Shown: positions 36,688 through 45,339, numbered from the stretch's first letter. The stretch is DNA of 64,000 nucleotides from Sinorhizobium terangae (GCF_009601505.1 NZ_WITC01000095.1:1-64000), one strand, 5' to 3'. Made by a program: numbers and translations. Notes: generated by a model from the letters alone, not told the origin.

Positions 36688-37317
36688 ATGAAGACCCCCT
36701 CCACCCATCTGTTTCGAGCGGTTGCGGCAGCGGGTTTGATGCTCGCCGCTGGCGCGTCGACGGGTTATGCCGCGATGAGCGCAACCGCGGTGACGGATCT
36801 CAACGTCCGCGCGGGCCCTGGCCCGCAATATCCGACAGTGGGCCTTGCAACGCGCGGCAGCCCCGCGGTCCTCGATGGATGCATTCAGGGCAGCAACTGG
36901 TGCCGCATCAGCGTCAACGGAATTCGCGGCTGGGCCTATGCCCGATATCTCGCAACCGATCTCGGCGGGTCCTCCGTTGTGATCGAGCAGCGTCGCACTG
37001 ACCTCGCAATTCCTTCCGTGACCTATCAGGTACAGCCGGGCGATCCGACGATCGCGACCACCGCGGAACCGCTGGAACTGATCGGCCCGGTCGAAGAGGT
37101 TGACGCCATCACGCCACCTCCGGCAGTAAGCACCTATATCACCGAAAATCCCGCCGATACGGTTTATCTCGAAGGCGAGCCCGTTATCGGCGCGGCATTG
37201 CCGAGTACAGTCGCCGTCCGCGAGATTCCGGACTACGGCTATGATTATGTCACCATCAACGGACAGCCCGTGCTGGTAGAACCGGCGACACGGCGCATTG
37301 TTTACGTCTATCGCTGA
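36688..37317 (+). CDS. SH3-domain secreted protein with DUF1236-like tail
   Basis: 209 residues. The signal peptide ends near STGYAAMS (residue 30). A bacterial SH3 domain follows at about 33-92 (TDLNVRAGPGPQYPTVG, then GSNWCRISVNGIRGWAYARYL). The C-terminal part contains VAVREIPDYGYDYVTINGQPVLVEP, matching the DUF1236 form. Such proteins are exported and may bind peptidoglycan. The start follows GGAGCAAGACG. Confidence 0.87.
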   Translation: MKTPSTHLFRAVAAAGLMLAAGASTGYAAMSATAVTDLNVRAGPGPQYPTVGLATRGSPAVLDGCIQGSNWCRISVNGIRGWAYARYLATDLGGSSVVIEQRRTDLAIPSVTYQVQPGDPTIATTAEPLELIGPVEEVDAITPPPAVSTYITENPADTVYLEGEPVIGAALPSTVAVREIPDYGYDYVTINGQPVLVEPATRRIVYVYR

Positions 37318-37718
37318 CATAATCGTGGATACGGCCTGCTCTTCTCTCCCAACATGAAGCAGCGCGCTTGGGTCAGCGCGCTGCAGAGAGGATGATTCGC
37401 CGAATCACGCGCACATATGCGCGTCCTGCTAAAGAAAACGCTTGCCGCCCGCACGGAATTACTCGGCTTTCTTCTGCCAAAAGCACCTTCTACTATTCGC
37501 CAGATCCTTCCCTGAGCACCGAGCGCCAAGGAAAATAACAATATGGATCAAGGCATTATAGTAATTCCAGCGCCTCTTCCGAAGCACCAGTCATCGCCGC
37601 AGCTTCCGCACAACCTCAACGTCGAAATTGACAGTTTCCGCTTTCGGTCTCAACCTCTCCGTGCCGGATCATCGGCGCATCGCGGGCTCTTGGACGGGGG
37701 CCGCAGACGGAGGGTTCA
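37318..37718. other. Gene-free stretch
   Basis: 401 bases with no convincing gene. Several short frames lack ribosome sites. The promoter and GGAGGG ribosome site of the small glycine-rich gene are at its end. Confidence 0.5.
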
Positions 37719-37985
37719 ATGGAAGCATTAATGCCTATCATTACCCAATTGACCGCGGGGGCAGCGGGTGGCAACGCAGCCAGCGCAATGCTGAAGCAGC
37801 AGGCATTCGGGGTTGTGGCGCGAACGATCGTAGGCGCCATCGGCGGTCTCGGCGGCGGGTTCCTGATCCAGATGTTTGGCGGGGAAGCAGCAGCTACCGG
37901 TCTTGTCATGCAGGCAATTGGCGGCGTTGTCGGCGGCGGCGTGCTGAGCGGCATCGTCGGACAGTTCCTCGGCAAGACGGCATGA
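37719..37985 (+). CDS. Small glycine-zipper hydrophobic protein
   Basis: 88 residues, mostly Gly, Ala and hydrophobic: TIVGAIGGLGGGFLIQMFGG and VMQAIGGVVGGGVLSGIVGQFLG form two glycine-zipper-like helices. No signal peptidase site or charged domain. Similar small proteins occur in rhizobia without a known function; membrane association is likely. The ATG follows GGAGGGTTCA. A mosaic repeat starts 9 bases after its stop. Confidence 0.7.
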   Translation: MEALMPIITQLTAGAAGGNAASAMLKQQAFGVVARTIVGAIGGLGGGFLIQMFGGEAAATGLVMQAIGGVVGGGVLSGIVGQFLGKTA

Positions 37986-37993
37986 CGTCTCCC

Positions 37994-38094
37994 TCCTGCA
38001 TGATTCCTCAAATCGGAATCGTTTGAGGATAAGGTCATGCAGCAATTCAACGTGCTACAACGCCGCGCGTCTCGTAAGACGCGCGGCGTTGTAG
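37994..38094. repeat. Mosaic intergenic palindromic repeat, copy 4
   Basis: Left module TGCATGATTCCTCAAATCGG with its partner TTGAGG...CATGCAGC, then a perfect 18-bp stem: CTACAACGCCGCGCGTCT at 38055-38072 and its inverse complement at 38077-38094 around CGTA. This is the cleanest copy of the element in the window. Confidence 0.8.
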
Positions 38095-38112
38095 CGATAT
38101 CCACACGAACAC

Positions 38113-38137
38113 AAAAGGCGGCCGCAGGTCGCCTTTT
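38113..38137. terminator. Bidirectional terminator before ilvE end
   Basis: AAAAGGCG / CGCCTTTT arms around 9 bases, A tract on one side and T tract on the other. It can terminate ilvE from the minus strand, or the plus-strand small gene. Confidence 0.7.
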
Positions 38138-38192
38138 ACTGAATCCTGTGTCGAACGCCTCCGATTCTGCGGAGGCGGAGGAGCTGTTGTGA

Positions 38193-39083
38193 TTATTCTG
38201 CTGCCGCTGCGACTGGATTAACTTCCTTCGTATAGTCATTCATCAGCGTTTCGCTGATCGCGGCGGGCGCGAAGCGATAGGGGCCGATCTCCGATACCGG
38301 AGTGACCTCGGCAGCCGAGCCGGTCAGGAAGCATTCCGAAAAGCCGGAAAGCTCTTCCGGCATGATTGCTCGTTCGACCACCTCGTAGCCCCGGCGCTTG
38401 GCAAGTTCGATGACCGTCCGACGTGTGATTCCGTCCAGGAAACAGTCCGGAACAGGCGTATGCAGAACGCCGTCCTTTACGAAGAAGACGTTGGCGCCGG
38501 TCGCCTCGGCCACCTGGCCACGCCAATCGAGCATCAGAGCGTCCGCATAGCCCTTGGCTTCGGCCGCGTGCTTCGAGATCGTGCAGATCATGTAGAGGCC
38601 CGCGGCCTTGGACTTCGACGGAGCGGTCCGCGGATCGGGACGACGATACTCCGCGATATCAAGGCGAATGCCCTTCAACTTCTCTGCCGGATTGAAATAG
38701 CTGCCCCATTGCCAGATGGCGATGGAGACGTTGATGCGGCTGTTCTGGGCGGAGACGCCCATCTGCTCGCTGCCGCGCCAGGCGATCGGTCGGACATAGG
38801 CCTCGGAAAAACCCTGGCGCTTCAGCAACTCGTTGCTGGCACTGTCGAGTTCCTCCACCGAATAGGGAATCTTGAAGCCCAGAATGGCCGCAGATTGGTG
38901 GAGCCGCTGATTGTGTTCCGTAAGCTTGAAGATGCGCCCGCCATAGGCGCGTTCGCCTTCGAAAACCGCGCTCGCGTAGTGCAGCCCATGCGTCAGCACA
39001 TGTATCTTTGCATCCTTCCAGGGCACGAACTCGCCGTTGAACCAGATTTCACCGTCCAACTGATCAAAGGGAATAGCTGCCAT
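38193..39083 (-). CDS. ilvE: Branched-chain amino acid aminotransferase
   Basis: 296 residues, class IV PLP aminotransferase. The PLP lysine is Lys159 (SKSKAAGLYM); THGLHYASAVFEG near 31-43, ALMLDWRGQVAEATGANVFFVKDG-type signature residues at 182-205, and ITRRTVIELA are all present. It makes leucine, isoleucine and valine from the 2-oxo acids with glutamate. It could alternatively be a D-amino acid aminotransferase relative, but the YM/ATGAN pattern suits IlvE. It is divergent from a MarR gene with a strong dyad between them. Confidence 0.93.
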   Translation of the reverse strand: MAAIPFDQLDGEIWFNGEFVPWKDAKIHVLTHGLHYASAVFEGERAYGGRIFKLTEHNQRLHQSAAILGFKIPYSVEELDSASNELLKRQGFSEAYVRPIAWRGSEQMGVSAQNSRINVSIAIWQWGSYFNPAEKLKGIRLDIAEYRRPDPRTAPSKSKAAGLYMICTISKHAAEAKGYADALMLDWRGQVAEATGANVFFVKDGVLHTPVPDCFLDGITRRTVIELAKRRGYEVVERAIMPEELSGFSECFLTGSAAEVTPVSEIGPYRFAPAAISETLMNDYTKEVNPVAAAAE

Positions 39084-39260
39084 GGTATTATCCTCCGGCG
39101 CGTAAGCACCATATCTACTGTTGATTATCTTGCTGTTTCCAGTTTATCGGCAAACAGACTGGGGGAGAATTCAATTTCATGATTTTGGATTTGCGAACGG
39201 AAACGCGCGGCCCATCCTCCAACGGCGACATCGGGCCCGATGTTTCGCCCGACGAGCCGA

Positions 39261-39289
39261 TCGCTATCAATGGCGTAAAAATATGTCAA
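39261..39289 (-). promoter_or_regulatory. Candidate ilvE promoter
   Basis: On the minus strand TTGACA (39289-39284) and TAGCGA (39266-39261) are 17 bases apart. The -35 hexamer lies inside the left arm of the dyad at 39278-39306. The -10 hexamer is poor, so this is tentative. Confidence 0.35.
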
Positions 39290-39306
39290 CAAAACTGACA
39301 TATTTT
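39278..39306. promoter_or_regulatory. Perfect dyad operator upstream of the MarR gene
   Basis: Arms AAAATATGTCA (39278-39288) and TGACATATTTT (39296-39306) are exact inverse complements around ACAAAAC. It lies 47 bases before the MarR start and 195 bases before ilvE. Size and AT-rich core fit a MarR-family dimer site, implying autoregulation. Confidence 0.7.
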
Positions 39307-39352
39307 GCGATATATTTCGTGAACTGCAATTTGGTTGAAAGGAAATGACTGC

Positions 39353-39835
39353 GTGCCCGGCCGACCTAAGGACAACACCGAGTACCTGACCGAAGTTGCC
39401 GGTCAGGAGGAGGACACGATAGATTTCGAGATCATCGAGCTGCTCTTCTTTGCCTATCGCGACTTCACCGGTGATCCGGACGCCATACTCGAAAAGAGCG
39501 GCTTCGGCCGAGCACATCACCGCGTCGTGCATTTCGTCAATCGCGAGCCCGGGATGACAGTCGCCGACCTTCTCGAGACGTTGAAGATCACCAAGCAGAG
39601 CCTTGCTCGCGTTTTGAAGCAGCTTATCGATTCCGGCTATATTCGGCAGGTGACCGGCCCTGAGGACAGACGGCAGCGAATGCTTTACACCACAGAGGAA
39701 GGCAAGGCGCTGGCCCGGGCGCTTGCTGAGCCACAGTCCCGCCGCATAGCAAAGGCATTGGCAAAAACGGGTCCCGGCGCGCGTGAAACCGTGAAGCGTT
39801 TTCTCGCCAACATGAAGAATGCCGCCGCGGACTGA
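39353..39835 (+). CDS. MarR-family regulator (PetP-like)
   Basis: 160 residues from a GTG at 39353 (VPGRPKDNTEYLTEV) after AAAGGAAATGACTGC. The winged helix is clear: HRVVHFVNREPGMTVADLLE, then ITKQSLARVLKQLIDSGYIRQ as recognition helix region and DRRQRMLYTTEEG as the wing. A response regulator and histidine kinase follow on the same strand, an order that recalls the petP-petR pair of Rhodobacter capsulatus; that homology is suggested, not shown. A perfect dyad upstream is its likely operator. Confidence 0.88.
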   Translation: MPGRPKDNTEYLTEVAGQEEDTIDFEIIELLFFAYRDFTGDPDAILEKSGFGRAHHRVVHFVNREPGMTVADLLETLKITKQSLARVLKQLIDSGYIRQVTGPEDRRQRMLYTTEEGKALARALAEPQSRRIAKALAKTGPGARETVKRFLANMKNAAAD

Positions 39836-39974
39836 TGTTCATGGGACCTCTGTCTTGAGCTTCATTCGAGTGAGGCGGACAGATCCGTGGAATCGGGGAA
39901 TTGGGCGGCCGCCGCGCATCTGCTTGAATGCGTGATCCGGCCGGCCGGCTTGCGGAAGATGAGGGTGTCGAGCA

Positions 39975-40676
39975 ATGACAGTAAAAGCGAAAGTCTCCGA
40001 CGATGCGGCGCATCTTCTGATCGTCGATGACGACCGACGGATTCGAGACCTGCTCAACCGCTACCTGGTCGAGCAGGGTTTCCGGGTGACGACGGCTGGC
40101 GATGCCGACGAGGCGCGGCGCAAGCTGATCGGCATTGATTTCGATCTCCTGATCGTCGATGTAATGATGCCCGGTGAGAGCGGCATTCAACTGACGCAGA
40201 GCCTGAGGCATATCAAAACGGTGCCGATTATCATGCTGACGGCGCTGGCGGAATCGAATTCGCGCATCGAAGGCCTTGAGGCAGGTGCGGACGACTATCT
40301 GCCGAAGCCTTTCGAGCCGCGCGAACTCGTGCTCCGCATCAACAACATCCTGCGCCGCAACCAGCCGACACAGGCGCCCAAGGTCGATCAGGTCATTTTC
40401 GGCCCCTACACCTTCTCCGTGGTGCGCAAGGAGCTCCGTCGCGGTGCCGATCATATCCGTCTCACCGACCGCGAACAGGAGATCATGACCCTGTTTTCCC
40501 AACGCGCTGGGGAGACCATTCCCCGGCATGAACTGATCGGAGACGATGCCGAGGTCGGCGAACGGACGATCGACGTGCAAATCAACCGGCTAAGGCGCAA
40601 GATCGAGGACGACCCGTCCAACCCCATCTGGCTTCAAACGGTGCGCGGCATCGGTTACCGGCTGAGTGTGGACTAA
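39975..40676 (+). CDS. OmpR-family response regulator (PetR-like)
   Basis: 233 residues. The receiver domain has the acidic pair Asp18/Asp19 (LLIVDDDRRIRD), phosphoacceptor Asp62 (LLIVDVMMPGESG), the switch Thr (IIMLTALAES) and Lys (DYLPKPFEPRE). The C-terminal winged-helix DNA-binding domain reads RLTDREQEIMTLFSQRAGE and IDVQINRLRRKIEDDPSNP. It is a transcription factor, probably activated by the kinase encoded immediately downstream. The 139-base gap to the MarR gene could contain its own promoter. Confidence 0.95.
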   Translation: MTVKAKVSDDAAHLLIVDDDRRIRDLLNRYLVEQGFRVTTAGDADEARRKLIGIDFDLLIVDVMMPGESGIQLTQSLRHIKTVPIIMLTALAESNSRIEGLEAGADDYLPKPFEPRELVLRINNILRRNQPTQAPKVDQVIFGPYTFSVVRKELRRGADHIRLTDREQEIMTLFSQRAGETIPRHELIGDDAEVGERTIDVQINRLRRKIEDDPSNPIWLQTVRGIGYRLSVD

Positions 40677-40689
40677 ATGCGGGAGAGTC

Positions 40690-42072
40690 ATGGCAAGCTT
40701 TGACAGCATCAGGCGCGAAGGAACGGGCCCCGCCGACGGGGCCTGGAAACGCCTGACGCGGTGGTTGCGCCGCCGCCTGCCGATCGGCCTTTACGCGCGC
40801 TCGCTGCTGATCGTCATCATTCCAATGGTGCTGCTGCAGTCGGTCGTCGCCTTCGTCTTCATGGAGCGCCACTGGCAGCTCGTGACGCAACGCCTCTCGG
40901 CCGCTGTGACCAGCGACATAGCCTCGATCGTCGATCTGATCACGACCTTTCCGCGCGATGGCGATATCGACCAGATCGTGCGCATTGCCCGTGAACAACT
41001 CAATCTGAACATCGCCGTCGAGCCTGGCGGTGATTTGCCGCCGCCACGCCCCAAGCCCTTCTTCGAAATCCTCGACCAGATCCTCAGCGAGGAGATTTCG
41101 AACCAGATCCGCCGCCCCTTCTGGATCGACACCGTCGGCAATTCGAAGATCGTCGAGATCCGCATCAAGCTCGATGATGGCCGCATCCTCAGGGTCTATG
41201 CGCGGCGCAACCAGGCCTATGCTTCCAACACCCATATCTTCCTGGTCTGGATGGTCGGCGCCTCGCTCGTGCTGCTGACGATTGCGATCCTCTTCCTGCG
41301 CGGGCAGATCAAGCCGATCCTGGCGCTGGCAAGCGCTGCGGAAAGCTTCGGCAAGGGCCAGAAGATCGACGACTTCGCGCCGCGCGGCGCCGAGGAAATC
41401 CGCCGCGCCGGTCTTGCCTTCATCCTCATGCGCGAACGCATCGAGCGCCAGATCGAGCAGCGCACCGCAATGCTGACCGGCGTCAGCCACGATCTGCGCA
41501 CGATCCTCACACGCTTCAAGCTGCAACTCGCACTCGCCGGCAACAACCCGGACCTCGAAAGCCTCAACAACGATGTCGAGGACATGCAGAACATGCTGGA
41601 AGGCTACCTAGCCTTCGCGCGGGGCGAGGCGGAAGAGGATGTCGGTGAGTTGAAACTCAGCGACCTCATGACCCGCCTTGCGGCCGAGGCGGAGCTATAC
41701 GGCAAGACGCTGACGACCTCGATCGAAGGAGAAGACGATATCCGGGTAAGGCCCGCCGCCTTCACCCGCCTCGTCGCCAATCTTGCATCGAATGCTTATC
41801 GCTACGCCAATTCGGTGCGGATCGAGGCGCGCCACAGTGCGAAGTGGCTGACGATTACGGTCGACGACGACGGGCCCGGCATTCCGGAGAGATCGAGAGA
41901 GGACGTGTTCAAGCCGTTCTTCCGCCTCGACGAGGCCCGCAACCTCGACAGTTCTGGCACGGGGCTCGGGCTCGCGATCGCCCGCGATATCGCGCGAAGC
42001 CACGGAGGGAACGTCACCCTCGGCGACAGCCCACTCGGCGGTTTGCGCGCAACAGTGCGCGTGCCGACGTGA
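40690..42072 (+). CDS. EnvZ-type sensor histidine kinase
   Basis: 460 residues from ATG 40690 after GGGAGAGTC. Two membrane helices (about 37-58 and 183-204) enclose a 120-residue periplasmic sensor domain, followed by HAMP (FLRGQIKPILALASAAE), the phosphoacceptor His267 (LTGVSHDLRTILTRFKLQLAL) and an HATPase domain with DDDGPGIPE, FKPFF and SSGTGLGLAIARDIA boxes. It phosphorylates the response regulator 13 bases upstream. The gene ends 15 bases before the convergent tyrosine phosphatase gene. Signal unknown. Confidence 0.94.
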   Translation: MASFDSIRREGTGPADGAWKRLTRWLRRRLPIGLYARSLLIVIIPMVLLQSVVAFVFMERHWQLVTQRLSAAVTSDIASIVDLITTFPRDGDIDQIVRIAREQLNLNIAVEPGGDLPPPRPKPFFEILDQILSEEISNQIRRPFWIDTVGNSKIVEIRIKLDDGRILRVYARRNQAYASNTHIFLVWMVGASLVLLTIAILFLRGQIKPILALASAAESFGKGQKIDDFAPRGAEEIRRAGLAFILMRERIERQIEQRTAMLTGVSHDLRTILTRFKLQLALAGNNPDLESLNNDVEDMQNMLEGYLAFARGEAEEDVGELKLSDLMTRLAAEAELYGKTLTTSIEGEDDIRVRPAAFTRLVANLASNAYRYANSVRIEARHSAKWLTITVDDDGPGIPERSREDVFKPFFRLDEARNLDSSGTGLGLAIARDIARSHGGNVTLGDSPLGGLRATVRVPT

Positions 42073-42087
42073 TCGCGGAGCTCTTCG

Positions 42088-42660
42088 TTATCGCGAATAG
42101 GCAGCGGTAAGGCCGCGCCGGAGATTGAAGCGGTGCCACGCGTCGATCCGGCGCGGATAGCGAGCGCGCATTGCGTCGAGCGGGGCAAGCAGCCTGCCCT
42201 CGCGGCCGAGGGAGGCATCGAGGATTTCGACGATCCGGCGGTTTGGCCAGGGCTTGCGGGTGATCGTCAGCAGCGCCGCGAAGGCCTCGTCCTCTCTGCC
42301 CTTTCCAAATTGATGGGCGATCAGCCCGTAGGCGAAAGCCGTCGAACGGCTGACGCCGGCATGGCAATGGACCAGGATACGGCTCGATTGATCGTCGGCG
42401 ACCGGCCTCATGGCCTCGAAAACATCCAGGACGAGATCAGGGAAATGCTGCGTCGCGCCGGCATTTTCCTGATCGCGCATGCGCACCACGCGGTGCGCGA
42501 CATCGGCGATGGAGGGCACGTCCGTTTCCGGCAATTCCGGATCGAGAAGGGAGAGCACATGGCTCGCCCGCCATTCCCGCGCAACTTCCGCCGCGCGCCA
42601 GAGGCAGGAAACCTTGACGCGTTCGCAGACAACGTCGCGGCTAATCGTCATAACGCTCAC
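42088..42660 (-). CDS. Dual-specificity/tyrosine phosphatase-like protein
   Basis: 190 residues. The phosphatase loop HCHAGVSRST gives the CX5R motif with Cys99 and Arg105. Upstream DQENAGATQHFPDLVLDVFEAM and downstream PWPNRRIVEILDASLGREG complete the fold. It hydrolyses phosphotyrosine or another phosphoester in the cytoplasm. The GTG start at 42660 lies in a 4-base GTGA overlap with the csaA-like gene, so translation is coupled; an ATG three codons later is an alternative. Confidence 0.85.
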   Translation of the reverse strand: MSVMTISRDVVCERVKVSCLWRAAEVAREWRASHVLSLLDPELPETDVPSIADVAHRVVRMRDQENAGATQHFPDLVLDVFEAMRPVADDQSSRILVHCHAGVSRSTAFAYGLIAHQFGKGREDEAFAALLTITRKPWPNRRIVEILDASLGREGRLLAPLDAMRARYPRRIDAWHRFNLRRGLTAAYSR

Positions 42661-42998
42661 ATCAACTTCTTGCCGTTCGGCACCGGCTTGTCGGTCGCCG
42701 CCAGCACGATTGCACCGGCCTCATCCTCGAAACCGAGGGTCAGCACCTCGGAACGCACTGGGCCGATCTGGCGTGGCGGAAAGTTAACCACGCCCAGCAC
42801 CTGTCGTCCGACGAGATCCTCCGGCTTATAGTGCACAGTAATTTGCGCCGATGACCGCTTTATGCCGATTTCGGAACCGAAATCGATTTTCAGCTTGAGT
42901 GCGGGCTTGCGTGCCTCCGGGAAGGGCTCGGCTTCGATGATCGTTCCGACGCGAATGTCGACGCGCTCGAAATCGGCGAAGGAAATGGTCTCGGCCAT
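42657..42998 (-). CDS. csaA: CsaA-like tRNA-binding protein
   Basis: 113 residues, a single OB-fold tRNA-binding domain: MAETISFADFERVDIRVGTIIEAEPFPEARKP at the start, KIDFGSEIGIKRSSAQIT and VGVVNFPPRQIGPVRSEVL-like (LGVVNFPPRQIG) in the middle. CsaA binds tRNA and acts as a chaperone for secretion in Bacillus. It lies between proC (26-base gap) and the phosphatase (4-base overlap). Confidence 0.92.
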   Translation of the reverse strand: MAETISFADFERVDIRVGTIIEAEPFPEARKPALKLKIDFGSEIGIKRSSAQITVHYKPEDLVGRQVLGVVNFPPRQIGPVRSEVLTLGFEDEAGAIVLAATDKPVPNGKKLM

Positions 42999-43024
42999 GA
43001 TCGTGCTCTTGAAATTGCGGTGAT

Positions 43025-43843
43025 TTATCCGGCCAGTTCCTCGGCGCGCTTGCGCGCGGCTGCGATGGCCTTGTTGAAGAGCGGCTGCATTCCGTCGTCG
43101 GCCATTAGAATGGCAAGTGCCGCGGCCGTCGTGCCGCCGGGAGAAGTTACATTCTGGCGCAACTGCGCGGCATCGTCGGGGGACTGATGCAGGAGTTCAC
43201 CAGCCCCCGCGACGGTTTCCCGAGCGAGACGCATGGCGAGGTCCGCCTTGAGGCCGGCCCTGCGCCCGGCCTCCGCCATGCACTCGACGAGATAGAAGAC
43301 ATAGGCCGGTCCACTGCCGGAAACGGCCGTCACGGCATCGATATCGGCTTCGGTCTCGACCCATTCGACCGGACCGCTGACCTTCAGAAGGTTATGAACC
43401 AGAGCGCGCTGCGCCTCTGTTACGCGCGCATTCGCATAGGCGCCGGTAACGCCGCGGCCGATCATCGCCGGAGTATTCGGCATGGCACGCACGGTTGCAG
43501 CTTCGCCAAGATGGCTTTCAATGGACCGGAGCGTCTTGCCTGCGGCGACGGAAACAATGACCGTCTGCGGACCGACGAGCCCTTTGAGCGGCGGCAATAC
43601 GGCGTCCATGATCTGGGGCTTGACCGCCAGGAAGAGCACGCCCGCCTTGACGCCGTCCGGTGCGGATGTGGCATGGCTGACGCCATTGTCGGCAATCAGC
43701 TTCGCCATCGCCGGCGGCGGACCCGGATCGATGACGAGGACGTCGCCACCCTTGACGCCGCTCTTCAACCAGCCGCCAAGCATCGCACCGCCCATATTGC
43801 CGGCACCGATGAGGACGATTGGACCAGACACGGCTACAGCCAT
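43025..43843 (-). CDS. proC: Pyrroline-5-carboxylate reductase
   Basis: 272 residues. The Rossmann start GPIVLIGAGNMGGAMLGGWL binds NAD(P)H; AVKPQIMDAVLPPL, MPNTPAMIGRG and the P5CR signature LRQNVTSPGGTTAAALAIL at the C-terminus define ProC. It reduces 1-pyrroline-5-carboxylate to proline. I placed the start at ATG 43843, one base after the stop of the YbjN gene (TGA-G-ATG); the frame is open upstream but unlike the family. Coupled to ybjN and followed by csaA, forming a four-gene unit. Confidence 0.95.
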   Translation of the reverse strand: MAVAVSGPIVLIGAGNMGGAMLGGWLKSGVKGGDVLVIDPGPPPAMAKLIADNGVSHATSAPDGVKAGVLFLAVKPQIMDAVLPPLKGLVGPQTVIVSVAAGKTLRSIESHLGEAATVRAMPNTPAMIGRGVTGAYANARVTEAQRALVHNLLKVSGPVEWVETEADIDAVTAVSGSGPAYVFYLVECMAEAGRRAGLKADLAMRLARETVAGAGELLHQSPDDAAQLRQNVTSPGGTTAAALAILMADDGMQPLFNKAIAAARKRAEELAG

Positions 43844-43844
43844 C

Positions 43845-44345
43845 TCACGCCTCCCCGACGGTTTCGAACAGCACCGCATCGACTGCACGTTGCGCGTCCA
43901 TTCCGGACCAAACGACAAACTGGAACGCCTGGAAATAGGACTCGCAAGCATCGAGCGCACTCGACAACAGCACCTCGACCTGCTGATTCGTCGGTTCCGC
44001 GCCGCCCGCGAGCAAGAGAGATTGGCGGAAGATGATGACTTCTTCTTGGCGCCAGAGGTCGAAATGCCCCATCAGCACCTGGCCGTTGATATGGGAAAGC
44101 AGGCGGATCACCTCGTTGACGCGGCTTTCCGGCACCTTGATATCGAAGGCGCAAGCCAGATGCAGCGCCTCGAACTCCTCCATCCAGGAGAAGGAAACGT
44201 GATAGTCCGCCCATTTGCCTTCGACCGTCATGGCGATCTCGTCTTCACCGGAGCGCTCGAAAGACCAGTCATTGTTGGCGGCCACGAACTCGATCATATC
44301 GACCGGGTTGGACTGGCGTTCGACTTCCATTTCCAAAAGGCTCAT
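43845..44345 (-). CDS. YbjN-domain protein
   Basis: 166 residues, cytoplasmic. YbjN features: MSLLEMEVERQSNPVDMIEFVAANNDW at the start, IAMTVEGKWADYHVSFSWMEE and the central HINGQVLMGHFDLWRQEEVIIFRQSL. YbjN-like proteins have a tetratricopeptide-partner-like alpha/beta fold and an unclear role in stress and chaperoning. It is the first gene of ybjN-proC-csaA-phosphatase, all with overlaps or gaps under 30 bases. Confidence 0.88.
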   Translation of the reverse strand: MSLLEMEVERQSNPVDMIEFVAANNDWSFERSGEDEIAMTVEGKWADYHVSFSWMEEFEALHLACAFDIKVPESRVNEVIRLLSHINGQVLMGHFDLWRQEEVIIFRQSLLLAGGAEPTNQQVEVLLSSALDACESYFQAFQFVVWSGMDAQRAVDAVLFETVGEA

Positions 44346-44890
44346 GCATCACCCTTACGGCGCGGCACAGGCGCGCAAGATCGCGTTCACAAGACGCAAC
44401 GCTGCAAACCCAATACCAGATACGGACACACTATGATTGCTGGACGCACGGCCATCCTGGCTTACTTACCCTGCCCGGAGCTTACGTGATCCGTTTCGAA
44501 TCATCATTTAAAATCAGTGTATAACGGCAGAGTCAGCCTGCCAGCCCCTCGGGCGAAAAATTGCGGCGAAGAATGACGCCCGCGTTGCAGTTTTGATTCA
44601 GCACCGATGCTTAAGCGACTCTGCCATAAGGACTTTTTGGCAGTGTCCACAGGTGGAAAACTTTTCAGATTTTATTAACTCTAAGGCGCCGCACGTCTCT
44701 TCCGACAAACAAGATCGCCTAGCACTTTGAATTGCCGCATGATTCCTCAATTCGGAGTCCGATTTGAGGAATCATGCGGCACGCGCGATCGTATAGACAC
44801 GCAGCAGTCTTCTACCCGCAGGCCCGCAGGAAACGCGATGAACCTCGCTCGCTCCGAGAACAGAGACGGAGCGGCAAGGCCAATAGGTCG
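44346..44890. other. Gene-free stretch
   Basis: 545 bases. Apart from the mosaic repeat at 44724-44780 and the presumed ybjN promoter at its left end I see no gene, RNA or terminator that I can support. Confidence 0.5.
44724..44780. repeat. Mosaic intergenic palindromic repeat, copy 5
   Basis: ACTTTGAATT, then perfect 17-bp arms: GCCGCATGATTCCTCAA (44734-44750) and its inverse complement (44764-44780), with TCGGA / TCCGA nested inside. Confidence 0.8.
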
Positions 44891-45157
44891 TTACTTCTTC
44901 TTTCCGGTCTCTGCGAGGCGTGCTTCGAGCGCTTCGATGCGGGCAAGCAGCGCGTCGTTTTCGTCGCGCGCCTTGACGGCCATTTCCTTGATCGCCTCGA
45001 ATTCCTCGCGCTTGACCACATCGAGCGAATTCAGCCAGCTTTCGGCCTGCGCGCGGAAAGCCGTCTCGACCTCGCGTCGCACGCCCTGGGCAGCGCCCGC
45101 CGCATCGGTCATCAGCTTGGCAAAATCGTCCAGAATGCGGTTGGCTCCAGTGCTCAT
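44891..45157 (-). CDS. UbiK/BMFP-like accessory factor
   Basis: 88 residues, nearly all helical. It starts MSTGANRILDDFAKLMTDAAGAAQGVRREVE and ends with a coiled coil (DENDALLARIEALEARLAET) plus a KKK tail, the layout of the UbiK/YqiC membrane-fusogenic family, which assists ubiquinone biosynthesis in E. coli. I chose ATG 45157 after GGAGATCTGGACA; ten earlier in-frame codons are unlike the family. It is divergent from lgt. Confidence 0.85.
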   Translation of the reverse strand: MSTGANRILDDFAKLMTDAAGAAQGVRREVETAFRAQAESWLNSLDVVKREEFEAIKEMAVKARDENDALLARIEALEARLAETGKKK

Positions 45158-45339
45158 TGTCCAGATCTCCATTTCAGCGTCGCGCAACAGCGCGGTCTTG
45201 AAATTGAGGTAGGGTCACCGGCGAAAGGATGCAAGGAAAATAAGATGGCGCTGGGGTGACGGCCGCCTCCGGCGGCTTGACCCGCCCGGATTCGATCGCC
45301 ATGTTCCGCCAAAACAACCGGCCGGCACGAGACAAGACC

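Noticed and set aside
39335-39352. TTG start for the MarR gene 6 codons upstream
   Set aside because: The GTG at 39353 has the AAAGGA ribosome site at usable spacing, whereas TTG has none.
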